38,810 nt of DNA from NCBI GenBank assembly GCA_017463375.1, contig JAFTPG010000021.1, positions 1 to 38,810 of the forward strand, written 5' to 3'. Below are positions 1 through 7,237 of this stretch, piece by piece. Made by a program: the position numbers and the translations under genes. Position 1 is the first letter of the stretch. Every line of letters starts with the position of its first letter. The DNA is from Ruminococcus sp. (GTDB lineage Bacteria; Bacillota; Clostridia; Oscillospirales; Ruminococcaceae). A model generated the notes under the pieces. The model saw only the letters and a list, made by a program, of their open reading frames with translations, was not told the origin of the DNA and made no database searches.

Positions 1-192
1 CGAGTGCCATTCACCCGTGAAAGCTGGAATGGCAGAATGAAGGCTTGCAGTGGGGTGGGTGCATCACTTTTGCCGGAAGAAATCGCAGCTTGGGAGCAGG
101 AACACCTCAGACTTCTCCATGACATTGCACCGGAGGAATTTGAAATTCTGCATTATTCGGCGATCACGGAGATGGAAAGGATCGATACATAA
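1..192 (+). CDS. SAM-dependent methyltransferase, C-terminal part (gene enters from the left edge)
   Basis: The reading frame is open from the first base, so this is the 3' end of a longer gene. The 60 or so visible residues start around PFTRESWNGRMKAC and continue through an acidic helix (LPEEIAAWEQEHL) to a segment ending in EFEILHYSAITEM. This pattern is typical of the C-terminus of small class I methyltransferases of the UbiE/Methyltransf_11 type. A GTG at position 4 is in frame but has no ribosome binding site and cannot be the real start. The SAM-binding motifs lie outside the window, so the substrate cannot be named. It is the first of a same-strand run of small modification-type genes. 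Confidence 0.6.
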   Translation, partial: RVPFTRESWNGRMKACSGVGASLLPEEIAAWEQEHLRLLHDIAPEEFEILHYSAITEMERIDT

Positions 193-202
193 GGAGGCGC
201 AC

Positions 203-271
203 ATGAATCAACTCACAATCAAACATAACGAACTCACCGCCGAGGAATTCATTCACAGGAGGAAATCATAA
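203..271 (+). pseudogene. 22-codon ORF, possible GNAT acetyltransferase N-terminal remnant
   Basis: A strong AAGGAGG at 191-197 precedes ATG 203, which opens a 22-codon frame whose TAA overlaps the ATG of the next gene (TAATG at 269-273). The first 15 or so residues (MNQLTIKHNELTAEEF) read like the N-terminus of a GNAT acetyltransferase from memory of the family. The tail HRRKS looks like out-of-context sequence that also supplies the next gene's ribosome binding site. I read it as the stump of a deleted acetyltransferase gene. It could instead be a short leader peptide coupling translation into the TfoX-like gene. The assignment is inference. Confidence 0.3.
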
Positions 272-597
272 TGGCAAACAGCAAAGAACTTTCAATATAT
301 ATCATGGAACAACTCAGCGATCTGGGCGATGTAAGAAATATCCCGATGATGGGCGGCTACATTTTCTATTACAAAGAGCGCATCTTCGGCGGAATTTACG
401 GCAATGGCTTCATGGTAAAGATCACCGAAGTAAGTAAGAAGTACATGCCGGATAGTATCGCAGAACCGCCGTATGACGGAGCAAAACCGATGTTTCCGGT
501 CACGATTCTGGATGACAGGGAGAAACTGCAGAAGATGGTTTGCGAGATGTATCCTGAATTGCCGGAGAGAAAAGCGAAGAAGAAAAAATCAACCTGA
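271..597 (+). CDS. TfoX/Sxy N-terminal domain protein
   Basis: This 108-residue protein matches the single-domain TfoX N-terminal family. It has an N-terminal helix (MEQLSDLGDVRNIPMMGGY), then the strand pair with YYKERIFGGIYGN, and a C-terminal PVTILDD segment followed by a helix with PELPERK. The C-terminal TfoX domain of the gammaproteobacterial competence regulator is absent, as is usual for such proteins in Firmicutes, so a competence role should not be assumed. The tail is lysine-rich (KAKKKK). The start is set by GGAGG at 259-263 just before ATG 271. It overlaps the stop of the preceding short ORF, so translation is probably coupled. Confidence 0.8.
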   Translation: MANSKELSIYIMEQLSDLGDVRNIPMMGGYIFYYKERIFGGIYGNGFMVKITEVSKKYMPDSIAEPPYDGAKPMFPVTILDDREKLQKMVCEMYPELPERKAKKKKST

Positions 598-603
598 TGT
601 TAA

Positions 604-774
604 AGAAGTACCAACTATGGGATTCAGGACAAGTGGTCAAGAGAGGTACTCTGCTATCCAGAGGATTATTTCATGCCATGTTTTATCGGTATCGGAAGGC
701 CGAAAGCGGATGCTGAGCAGATTAAGCAGAAAGAAATATTGGTGCAGGAACGGATGCACCTTGACAGATGGTGA
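604..774 (+). pseudogene. Nitroreductase-family C-terminal remnant
   Basis: Between the TfoX-like gene and the kinase-like gene, the frame starting at 604 reads through 56 codons to TGA 772-774 with no start codon or ribosome binding site at its head. The translation contains KWSREVLCYPEDYFMPCFIG, then IGRPKADAEQIKQKEI and an ending of ERMHLDRW. A YP(E/K)DY-MPC-IxxGxPK pattern followed by a charged helix ending in H-x-x-W is typical of the C-terminus of nitroreductase-like flavoproteins. The rest of the gene is missing, so this is a decayed stump. The family assignment rests on pattern recognition. Confidence 0.5.
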
Positions 775-820
775 GACGCAGGGTGAACTGCTGATAAATC
801 AGAATATACAGGAGCAGACA

Positions 821-1351
821 ATGAAAACAATCGCAATTGGAGCTGTGACTGCAGGTGGAAAAACTACAGTCGTAAATGCAATAAAAGACAGGCTGCCAAG
901 AACAGCATCACTGTACTTCGATGACTACTCATTTGATGGAGAAGTCAAAGACTTTTCAAAGTGGGTATCAGAAGGTGCAGACTATAATGCGTGGGACTTA
1001 TCTCCATTAAAAGCAGATGTTGAAAAGATAATTAACAGCGGCGAATATGACTATCTGCTGTTGGATTATCCCTTTGCATATCAGAATAAAATGATGAAAG
1101 CTTACTTGGATTGCTGTATATTTATTGATACACCATTAGATATTGCAATGGCTCGGAGAGTGCTTAGGGATATGAAAGAGGCTTCAGCGGAGGATATTCG
1201 TAATGAAATGAATACATACTTGATGGATGCAAGAGTTGCTTATGTTCAGATGCAAACAGATATTCTACCAATATCCGATTATGTGATTGACGGTGCAAAG
1301 GAACTTGAGGACATTATCAATGAAGCTATGGAAATAATTTTAAACTGCTAA
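821..1351 (+). CDS. P-loop NTPase, uridine kinase-like
   Basis: The 176-residue protein opens with MKTIAIGAVTAGGKTT, a Walker A P-loop (GAVTAGGKTT) right at the N-terminus, as in nucleoside and nucleotide kinases. FDDYSFDG follows, resembling the DDFY segment of uridine kinases. LLLDYPFAY serves as a Walker B-like strand and CIFIDTPLDIAMARRVLRD as the lid/arginine region. ATG 821 is chosen over an upstream in-frame start because the P-loop must sit near the N-terminus and AGGAG lies just before it. The upstream frame runs antiparallel in meaning to the nitroreductase remnant and has no coding look. Substrate is unknown: uridine, another small molecule, or an antibiotic are all possible. Confidence 0.7.
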   Translation: MKTIAIGAVTAGGKTTVVNAIKDRLPRTASLYFDDYSFDGEVKDFSKWVSEGADYNAWDLSPLKADVEKIINSGEYDYLLLDYPFAYQNKMMKAYLDCCIFIDTPLDIAMARRVLRDMKEASAEDIRNEMNTYLMDARVAYVQMQTDILPISDYVIDGAKELEDIINEAMEIILNC

Positions 1352-1435
1352 ATTTTGATTTATGCAGCAGTGAGTTAAGACCTTTGAGTAAAACCATCCA
1401 TCATATAAATCTATAAAAATCTTAGGAGTAGCAAT

Positions 1436-1966
1436 ATGGAACAATTTGATTTATACACAAAAGATCGCCTGCCGCTGAATCAAACAATGAACCGTGGCAT
1501 GCAAACACCCGATGGCAGCTTCCGTCTTGTTGTTCATGTCTGCATTTTCAACAGCAGCGGTGAAATGCTGATACAGCAGCGTCAGTCGTTCAAAAAAGGC
1601 TGGCCGGATATGTGGGATCTTTCCTGCGGTGGAAGTGCCGTATCAGGTGAAGATAGCCGCACCGCTGCAGAGCGTGAAGTGGCCGAAGAATTAGGCGTTG
1701 TGATTTCCTTGAAAGACACTCGTCCTGTCCTTACCATTCATTTTGATGAGGGCTTTGATGATATTTATGCGATTACAAAGGATTTGCAACTCAGCGAACT
1801 TCGGCTGCAGCCAGAGGAAGTACAGGCAGTGAAATGGGCTTCGATGGAAGAAATACTGTCCATGATTGATTCTGGAGAATTTATTCAGTATCATAAGAAT
1901 TTGATCGGACTGCTGTTCTTCATGAAAAATCACAGAGGGACATTTACAAGGGAGGATATGGATTGA
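1436..1966 (+). CDS. NUDIX hydrolase, isopentenyl-diphosphate isomerase-like type
   Basis: This is a 176-residue protein with a complete NUDIX box at residues 66-88: G, five residues, E72, seven residues, then REVAEELGV. The N-terminal segment (LYTKDRLPLNQTMNRG, then FRLVVHVCIFNSSGEMLIQQR) and the WPDMWDLSCGG stretch resemble the YfcD/IDI-like branch. That branch includes hydrolases acting on nucleotide or phosphosugar diphosphates as well as true isomerase. It starts 84 bases after the previous gene with TAGGAG before ATG 1436. Its stop lies two bases before the next start, so these two NUDIX genes are translationally coupled. The exact substrate is not readable. Confidence 0.85.
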   Translation: MEQFDLYTKDRLPLNQTMNRGMQTPDGSFRLVVHVCIFNSSGEMLIQQRQSFKKGWPDMWDLSCGGSAVSGEDSRTAAEREVAEELGVVISLKDTRPVLTIHFDEGFDDIYAITKDLQLSELRLQPEEVQAVKWASMEEILSMIDSGEFIQYHKNLIGLLFFMKNHRGTFTREDMD

Positions 1967-1967
1967 T

Positions 1968-2792
1968 ATGAAGATGATGTTTGACTGCGGATTTTCAAAG
2001 GAAAACAACAGATTCCGATACCGTGCAGGCGGTTTGCTCATGCATGACGGTAAAATACTGTTTGTGAAAAATGCGGTCGGCGGGTACTTTTATATCCTCG
2101 GCGGCGGTGTGCATATGGGTGAAACATCGGAACACTGCATTGAAAGAGAGTTCCTTGAGGAAACAGGCATTCACGCAAAGACAGAGCGTCTTGCAGTAGT
2201 TTGTGAGAATTTCTTCCGTGGAGAGTTCGGAGAGGACTGCCATATACTTGAATTCTATTATCTCATGAAAGCGGAAACGGATGCAATAGAGCATTGTAAA
2301 AGTACATCGGATATCGGAGAAAATCTGGTGTGGCTGTCAATCGAGCAGATTCCGGAGTGCGATATCAAGCCGGATTTTATAAAGAAGTCCATCCGTGAGA
2401 TCATTTGCGGAAGTGAGATTTTGCATGTGGTGAATGAAAGCGACAGGCATCTTTTGAGCACGGAGAAACAGATGCTCGGCAAACTCGTCACCGTAGACCG
2501 CCCGCTGGGCACCTACCATCCCGAATACAAGGATATGTACTATCCCATCAATTACGGCTATATCGCCGGAATCATGGCACCCGACGGCGAGGAACAGGAT
2601 GCTTATATTCTCGGTGTGGAGAGGGCTGTGCAGGAATTCACAGGCAGAGTGATCGCTATCATCCGCCGCTTGAATGATGTGGAGGAAAAATGGGTAGTCG
2701 CACCGGATGGGGTGACATTTACCAAGGACGAAATTATGGAAGCGGTTCGCTTTCAGGAGCAGTATTTTCAGTCGGAAGTTATTATAGGATAA
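1968..2792 (+). CDS. NUDIX hydrolase fused to an inorganic pyrophosphatase-like domain
   Basis: This is a 274-residue two-domain protein. Residues 1-160 are a NUDIX domain with a full box at 46-68 (G46, E52, then REFLEETGI). Residues from Met169 onward look like a short soluble-pyrophosphatase domain: MLGKLVTVDRPLG, then YYPINYGYIAGIM, the acidic DGEEQDAYILGV in place of the usual DGDPLD motif, and DVEEKWVVAPDGV. The pyrophosphatase part begins with what would be its own start methionine, which suggests two adjacent genes fused by loss of a stop. A NUDIX reaction often releases pyrophosphate, so the partner domain would pull the reaction forward; that is inference. The NUDIX half is nearly identical to the next gene. 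GGAGG at 1951-1955 supports ATG 1968. Confidence 0.8.
   Translation: MKMMFDCGFSKENNRFRYRAGGLLMHDGKILFVKNAVGGYFYILGGGVHMGETSEHCIEREFLEETGIHAKTERLAVVCENFFRGEFGEDCHILEFYYLMKAETDAIEHCKSTSDIGENLVWLSIEQIPECDIKPDFIKKSIREIICGSEILHVVNESDRHLLSTEKQMLGKLVTVDRPLGTYHPEYKDMYYPINYGYIAGIMAPDGEEQDAYILGVERAVQEFTGRVIAIIRRLNDVEEKWVVAPDGVTFTKDEIMEAVRFQEQYFQSEVIIG
1982..2447 (+). repeat. Direct repeat copy A: NUDIX module (partner at 2814-3279)
   Basis: This 466-base stretch aligns to 2814-3279 at a constant offset of 832 bases with no insertions or deletions. The encoded 155 residues differ at about 15 positions by eye. Similarity stops abruptly on the right, directly after the codons for NESDR, where the two genes switch to different C-terminal domains. 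It stops on the left within a few codons of the start. The edges therefore coincide with the NUDIX domain. Confidence 0.9.
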
Positions 2793-2805
2793 GGAGGAGT
2801 ACATC

Positions 2806-3843
2806 ATGCAATATGACTGCGGATTTTCAAAGGAAAATAGCCGATTCCGATACCGTGCAGGCGGTTTACTGATACACGATGGCAAGATACTGTTTGTGAA
2901 AAATGGGGTTGGCGGGTACTTTTATATCCTCGGCGGCGGTGTGCATATGGGTGAAACATCGGAACACTGCATTGAAAGAGAGTTCCTTGAGGAAACAAGC
3001 ATTCACGCAACGGCAGAGCGTCTTGCGGTAGTTTGTGAGAATTTCTTCCGTGGAGAGTTTGGAGAGGATTGCCATATACTGGAATTCTATTATCTCATGA
3101 CAGCGGAAACGGATGCGATAGAGCATTGTAAAAACATCTCGGATATCGGAGAAAATCTGGTATGGCTACCGATCGAGCAGATTCCGGAGTGCGAAATCAA
3201 GCCGGATTTTATAAAGAAGTCTATCTTTGAGATAATTTGCGGGAATGAGATTTTGCATATTGTGAATGAAAGCGACAGGAACACTATGCGTCATACCGGA
3301 ACAGAAGCATTTGAAACCGAAAGATTGCTTTGTCGTCCTTTCAGACAGGAAGACTGCGAGGATATGCTGAAAAACTGGATTGCCAATCCTAATGTTCAGT
3401 CAGAATACGGCGAGCCTGTTTACACAACGATTCAACAGGTGGAAACGCTCCTGCATGAATATATCAGAAATTATCAGAAGCCTGATTTTTACCGCTGGGC
3501 GATCATTGAAAAGGACAGCGGAGAGAACATCGGGCAGATCGCATTCTGCAGAGTCTATTCCGATTGCCGGACAGCAGAAATCGAATACTGCATCGGCGAG
3601 GCGTTCTGGGGTATGGGTTATGCCAGAGAGGCACTCGCTGGATTGATCGACCATTCATTCCAAACTACAGAATTTCAAAAGCTGGAGGCATATCACAGGG
3701 CTGAAAATACGAAATCCGGCAGAGTGCTGCAGAAGTCAGCAATGCATGTAACGGATACAGTGCAGCGGTTCGTCAGAGAAGGTGTGTCTCCTCATGGTGA
3801 GGTGTGTTATTGCATTGAGCGTGAGGAATATCAGACACTGTAA
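2806..3843 (+). CDS. NUDIX hydrolase fused to a RimJ/RimL-type GNAT acetyltransferase
   Basis: This is a 345-residue two-domain protein. Residues 1-158 are a NUDIX domain about 90 percent identical to that of the preceding gene. The conserved glycine near the end of its NUDIX box is serine (REFLEETSI), so its hydrolase activity may be altered. Residues 161-345 form a GNAT domain starting at an internal Met: MRHTGTEAFETERLLCRPF is the classic beginning of RimJ/RimL-like proteins. It has the acetyl-CoA loop in EYCIGEAFWGMGYAREAL and a final segment with REGVSPHGEVCYCIEREEY. The junction lies right after NESDR, as in the neighbour. AAGGAGG at 2791-2797 supports ATG 2806. Acetyl acceptor is unknown. 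Confidence 0.85.
   Translation: MQYDCGFSKENSRFRYRAGGLLIHDGKILFVKNGVGGYFYILGGGVHMGETSEHCIEREFLEETSIHATAERLAVVCENFFRGEFGEDCHILEFYYLMTAETDAIEHCKNISDIGENLVWLPIEQIPECEIKPDFIKKSIFEIICGNEILHIVNESDRNTMRHTGTEAFETERLLCRPFRQEDCEDMLKNWIANPNVQSEYGEPVYTTIQQVETLLHEYIRNYQKPDFYRWAIIEKDSGENIGQIAFCRVYSDCRTAEIEYCIGEAFWGMGYAREALAGLIDHSFQTTEFQKLEAYHRAENTKSGRVLQKSAMHVTDTVQRFVREGVSPHGEVCYCIEREEYQTL
2814..3279 (+). repeat. Direct repeat copy B: NUDIX module (partner at 1982-2447)
   Basis: This is the second copy of the 466-base NUDIX module described at 1982-2447. Most differences are third-position changes plus about 15 amino-acid changes, including Gly to Ser in the NUDIX box. The high identity, adjacency and lack of indels point to a fairly recent tandem duplication or gene conversion. 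After 3279 the copies share nothing recognisable. Confidence 0.9.
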
Positions 3844-3867
3844 ATTACGCTTTGGGAGGAAAGAGCA

Positions 3868-4641
3868 ATGAATCTGCTGAAAGTAAAGCCGGAAAACTAT
3901 TCAGACTATTTGCAATATATAAACGAAATTGACTTTGGTGCTGTGTATCCGCTTTCCATTGCAGAGGGATTGCAGAACGGTGAGATATATGAAAGTGAGG
4001 ATAAAAGCTCTGTCATGTTCTGGCATCACTGCGGTTTTGCATTTCCTGCAGGAACATGTGATGAAACTTTCCTTGAAGCTGTTTATGAGCTGATACAGGA
4101 TAAGAATAATGCTTATAAAAGACGATTGATCCTGTTTATAAACGACACAACTGCAAAGATTTTCTTCTCTGCGAAAGCAAATATCGTCATCCAACAGCGG
4201 TGCTTTTTTGAGTACAGAAACGCACAGCCTGTATATCATACGGTTTTGCCGGATGGATATACGATGCATGAAATAGATGCAGACATTTTATTCAGAATGC
4301 AAGGAAGAATCGTACCAAGCTTTTCTTGGAGCAGTGATAAGGTGTTTCTGGAAAAAGGCAAAGGTTTCTGCATACTGCATGGTGATCACATTGCGGCATG
4401 GGCATTTTCTGCCGCCGTAAGCAGCAAAGAAATTGACATAGGCGTGGAGACAAGCCCTGAATATAGGAACCGTGGACTTGCGGCTATTGTTTCATCAAGG
4501 ATGATACAGTATGTTCTGGAGCAAAATAAAAAGCCCGTATGGGCATGTCATGCGCAAAACATGGCTTCGCAGGTGTTGGCAGAAAAGATTGGATTTGAGA
4601 AAACCGGAGAGTGTTTTATAGTAAAGAAGGAGGAGATCTGA
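3868..4641 (+). CDS. GNAT-family acetyltransferase (ZmaR-like, GNAT_acetyltran type)
   Basis: This is a 257-residue protein. The N-terminal half (residues 1-130) has no strong motif but includes the stretch ending in FFEYRNAQPVYHTVLPDGY, typical of a group of Firmicutes acetyltransferases that includes the zwittermicin resistance enzyme. The C-terminal half is a GNAT fold: a strand with IDIGVETSPEYRNRGLAAIV, whose RNRGLA loop binds the pyrophosphate of acetyl-CoA, then KPVWACHAQNMASQVLAEKIGF, the usual motif B/C region. GGGAGGAAAG before ATG 3868 sets the start. Its stop overlaps the next start (TGATG), so expression is coupled. The acceptor could be an antibiotic or a metabolite; the sequence does not decide. 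Confidence 0.75.
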   Translation: MNLLKVKPENYSDYLQYINEIDFGAVYPLSIAEGLQNGEIYESEDKSSVMFWHHCGFAFPAGTCDETFLEAVYELIQDKNNAYKRRLILFINDTTAKIFFSAKANIVIQQRCFFEYRNAQPVYHTVLPDGYTMHEIDADILFRMQGRIVPSFSWSSDKVFLEKGKGFCILHGDHIAAWAFSAAVSSKEIDIGVETSPEYRNRGLAAIVSSRMIQYVLEQNKKPVWACHAQNMASQVLAEKIGFEKTGECFIVKKEEI

Positions 4642-5015
4642 TGAAACGAGAACTCGGCATTGCGCGATGCGGTCTTGCTTGCTGTCTTTGCTCTGAAAAT
4701 AGTACCTGTTCCGGATGTGATTCCGGAGAGTGTCCCGACAAAGACTGGTGCGAAAACAGGAAATGTTCTATTAAACAAGGGATCGGACATTGTTTTGAGT
4801 GCGATGAGGAAGATTGCAGAAAAGGAATGCTCTCAAAAATCAAACCGCTTGGGTTTACTCTCTTCGCAAGGAGGTACGGCTTGGAACAGCTTCTCGATTG
4901 TCTTGATCGGAATGAGAGAGAGGGTATTGTATACCATAGAAGCGGAATCATCGGAGATTACGATGAATTTGAGGATGTGGAGGAGCTGATTGCGTTTATT
5001 GCAGGCACTAGATGA
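4641..5015 (+). CDS. DUF3795-like cysteine-rich protein (first of two)
   Basis: This 124-residue protein has a Cys-rich first half: ARCGLACCLCSENSTCSGC, then CPDKDWCENRKCS and HCFECDEEDCRKGM, followed by an acidic helical C-terminus. The arrangement of C-G-x-x-C-x-x-C and C-x-x-C clusters with a following W-C-x-x-R-x-C matches the DUF3795 family, which is presumed to bind metal and whose role is not established. ATG 4641 overlaps the stop of the upstream acetyltransferase and is preceded by AAGGAGGAG, so it is chosen over an upstream in-frame ATG at 4611 that lies inside the acetyltransferase. A second family member is at 6282. Confidence 0.75.
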   Translation: MKRELGIARCGLACCLCSENSTCSGCDSGECPDKDWCENRKCSIKQGIGHCFECDEEDCRKGMLSKIKPLGFTLFARRYGLEQLLDCLDRNEREGIVYHRSGIIGDYDEFEDVEELIAFIAGTR

Positions 5016-5045
5016 TAGAAAAATCATGGAAAAGGAGAAATAACA

Positions 5046-5681
5046 ATGCCATTCGATTTCAAAAAAGAATACAAGGAATTCTATATGCCAAAGAATAAAC
5101 CGCAGATCGTGACGATTCCGAAAATGAACTACATCGCCGTTCGTGGCAAGGGTGATCCCAACGAGGAAGGCGGTGCTTATCAGCAGGCAATCAGCGTGCT
5201 GTATGCGGTGGCATATACGCTGAAGATGAGCTATAAGACCGATTACAAGATAGAAGGTTTCTTTGAATATGTCGTGCCGCCGCTGGAGGGTTTCTGGTGG
5301 CAGGATGGTGTGACAGGCGTGGATTATGCCAATAAAGACAATTTCAACTGGATCTCCGTGATACGCCTGCCGGATTTTGTGACGGAAATGGACTTTGCAT
5401 GGGCTGTGGAAACAGCTGCGAAAAAGAAAAAGCTCGACTGCTCCATGGCAGAATTTCTGACCATCGAGGAGGGCCTTTGCGTGCAGATCATGCACCACGG
5501 CAGCTATGATGCTGAGCCGGAAACTGTCGCCCTCATGGATGCCTATCTTGAGGAACATGGCTATGTGAATGATCTGAGTGCAGAACGTCTGCATCATGAG
5601 ATCTATCTGTCCGACCCGAGAAAAGCTGCACCGGAGAAGTGGAAGACGGTGATCAGACATCCGATCAAGGAAGGAAACTGA
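5046..5681 (+). CDS. GyrI-like small-molecule-binding domain protein
   Basis: This 211-residue protein has the single-domain GyrI-like architecture (the effector-binding fold of AraC/MerR regulators such as SbmC/GyrI) with no DNA-binding domain. Recognisable features are FKKEYKEFYMPKNKPQIV at the N-terminus, then MNYIAVRGKGDPNEEGGAY, the typical GxGDPN...YQQAI pattern. Next come YKIEGFFEYVVPPLEGFWW and a C-terminal HHEIYLSDPRKAAPEKWKT, which is very characteristic of this subfamily. Some such stand-alone proteins bind or hydrolyse toxic small molecules, so a detoxification or immunity role is possible but not shown. AAAGGAG before ATG 5046 fixes the start. Confidence 0.85.
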   Translation: MPFDFKKEYKEFYMPKNKPQIVTIPKMNYIAVRGKGDPNEEGGAYQQAISVLYAVAYTLKMSYKTDYKIEGFFEYVVPPLEGFWWQDGVTGVDYANKDNFNWISVIRLPDFVTEMDFAWAVETAAKKKKLDCSMAEFLTIEEGLCVQIMHHGSYDAEPETVALMDAYLEEHGYVNDLSAERLHHEIYLSDPRKAAPEKWKTVIRHPIKEGN

Positions 5682-5683
5682 CA

Positions 5684-6289
5684 ATGAACCAAAGAGCCAT
5701 CAAAGACATCACTGACTTCATCTTCATGCAGGATGCACCTGTCAAAAGCGATATCATTTTCATCCCCGGAACGGCAAGATCAATGATTGCGGAGAAAGCG
5801 GCACAGCTGTATCATGCAGGCTATGCGGATTTCGTGATGCCATCTGGAATGTATTCCACCAAAAATGGCAGATTCGCAAACGAGAACATCGACAATCCAC
5901 GATATATCGGCGAATATGAAACAGAGTATGCTTATTTCAAGCACGTCCTGATGGAAAATGGTGTACCGAAGTCTGCAATTCTCTGCGAAGATCGTGCTAC
6001 CAATTCTATGGAGAATGCGGCATTTTCAGCGGCAGTTTTGAAAGAAGCAGGAATCAAGGTTAATAGGGCGATCCTATGCTGTCAGGCATTCCATGCACGC
6101 AGAGCATTTCTGTCCTATGCGTGTCATTTTCCGAATGCGGAGATTTTAGTCGTTCCCACGGATACGCAAGGTATCACCAAAGATAGCTGGTATTTGCAGG
6201 AAAGAAGCTATCATAAGGTCATGGCGGAAATGGAAAAGTGTGGGAAGTATTTTGGAGAGTTTGGATTGTGGGAGAAGATGTATGAGTGA
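5684..6289 (+). CDS. YdcF-like DUF218 domain protein
   Basis: This 201-residue protein has the DUF218/YdcF fold pattern: a strand at SDIIFIPGTARSMIAEKA, then the nucleotide-type loop GYADFVMPSGMYS, then CEDRATNSMENAAFSA. The RA-TN-ENA signature is diagnostic for this family. RAILCCQAFHARRAFLSYA is the conserved C-Q-x-x-H-x-R-R helix. It has no transmembrane segment, like YdcF and unlike ElyC/SanA. The biochemical function of soluble members is uncertain; SAM binding has been reported for YdcF. AAGGAA is seven bases before ATG 5684, just after the previous stop. The 3' end overlaps the next gene by eight bases. Confidence 0.85.
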   Translation: MNQRAIKDITDFIFMQDAPVKSDIIFIPGTARSMIAEKAAQLYHAGYADFVMPSGMYSTKNGRFANENIDNPRYIGEYETEYAYFKHVLMENGVPKSAILCEDRATNSMENAAFSAAVLKEAGIKVNRAILCCQAFHARRAFLSYACHFPNAEILVVPTDTQGITKDSWYLQERSYHKVMAEMEKCGKYFGEFGLWEKMYE

Positions 6290-6659
6290 AAAGATTACCC
6301 TCTGCGGCGATAACTGCATGAAATGTCCGAGATACCATGCACATACGGAGGATGAATTAAGAGCCGTTGCCGAACTCTGGTACAGGGTTGGGTGGAGAGA
6401 TCATATTGTACCCAACGAAGAAATCGCCTGCACAGGGTGTTCTTCACATAAAGAATGTACTTACAGACTGGTGGAATGCACGAAAGAGCATCAAGTAAAT
6501 AAATGCAATCAGTGTGCAGCATTTCCTTGCGAAAAGATTCAGGATATGCTCTGCCGGTCTTCTGAATATCAAAAGAAATGCAGGGAAGTCTGTTCAGAAG
6601 CTGAGTATGCAATGCTGGAACAAGCCTTTTTTGAAAAAGAGAAGAATTTGATGAAATAG
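6282..6659 (+). CDS. DUF3795-like cysteine-rich protein (second of two)
   Basis: This 125-residue protein begins MSEKITLCGDNCMKCPRY, continues with WYRVGWRDHIVPNEEIACTG and a CSSHKECTYRLVEC cluster, then KCNQCAAFPCEKI. These spaced Cys clusters match the DUF3795 family and resemble the protein at 4641, but the two are distant relatives and not a recent duplication. Metal binding is likely from the cysteines; the role is not known. ATG 6282 lies inside the end of the YdcF-like gene (eight-base overlap) with GGAG a few bases upstream, so it is probably translated by coupling. Confidence 0.7.
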   Translation: MSEKITLCGDNCMKCPRYHAHTEDELRAVAELWYRVGWRDHIVPNEEIACTGCSSHKECTYRLVECTKEHQVNKCNQCAAFPCEKIQDMLCRSSEYQKKCREVCSEAEYAMLEQAFFEKEKNLMK

Positions 6660-6676
6660 ATGGAAAGGAGCACCCA

Positions 6677-7228
6677 ATGAAAGTAATCCTCGGAGCCGGA
6701 AACACCTCTTACGACGGCTGGATCAGCACACAGGAGAATGAATTAAACCTGCTGTGCAGATCCGATTTTGAGCGTATGTTCTCGGACGAAAAGCCAACCG
6801 CCTTCCTTGCGGAACACGTTTGGGAGCATATGACATTTGAAGAAGGCATCATTGCCGCAAAGAATTGCTACGATTTCCTTGCAAGCGGCGGCTATCTGCG
6901 TGTTGCTGTGCCAGACAGGAACTTTCACAACGAATGGTATCAGAATATGGTACAGGTTGGCGGCAACGGTGACCCAAATCATCCGGCGTTCACTCACAAA
7001 ATCGTATATGACTACATAACGCTTTCCGAGGTGTTCACCCGTGCAGGCTTTGCGGTGGAGCTGCTGGAATATTGCGACGAGGACGGCGTTTTCCACTACA
7101 AATACTGGAACGAGCAGGACGGCAGAATAGGTCGTTCCCTGCGATTTGATACAAGGAATACTGATACTTCGCTTGGAATGGTGTCGATCATTCTGGATGC
7201 GAAGAAAGTGAAGAATATAGAGTATTAG
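6677..7228 (+). CDS. Predicted SAM-dependent methyltransferase (short, atypical)
   Basis: This 183-residue protein resembles the compact family of predicted methyltransferases that start almost directly with the glycine-rich strand: MKVILGAGNTSYDGWISTQ. Further features are FLAEHVWEHMTFEEG, the conserved E-H-x-x-E-H motif after the third strand, and LASGGYLRVAVPDRNF, the usual LkpGGxlrivvPD element. The classic motif I is reduced to LGAGNTSYDGW, as in this subfamily. AAAGGAG before ATG 6677 supports the start. The methyl acceptor is unknown. It lies in the middle of the modification-gene array. Confidence 0.8.
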   Translation: MKVILGAGNTSYDGWISTQENELNLLCRSDFERMFSDEKPTAFLAEHVWEHMTFEEGIIAAKNCYDFLASGGYLRVAVPDRNFHNEWYQNMVQVGGNGDPNHPAFTHKIVYDYITLSEVFTRAGFAVELLEYCDEDGVFHYKYWNEQDGRIGRSLRFDTRNTDTSLGMVSIILDAKKVKNIEY

Positions 7229-7237
7229 GGAGGTAAC

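Noticed and set aside
473..820. N-terminal extension of the kinase-like ORF
   Set aside because: The extension overlaps the TfoX-like gene and the nitroreductase remnant out of frame, is Arg/Cys-rich, and would bury the P-loop 117 residues into the protein.
2337..2885. Minus-strand open frame of 182 codons
   Set aside because: It is antisense to the NUDIX fusion genes. The same antisense peptide pattern appears twice because the NUDIX module is duplicated.
4833..5684. Minus-strand open frame of 283 codons
   Set aside because: It lies antisense across the DUF3795-like and GyrI-like genes, has no ribosome binding site, and its His/Arg/Phe-rich translation looks like a shadow of their codon use.
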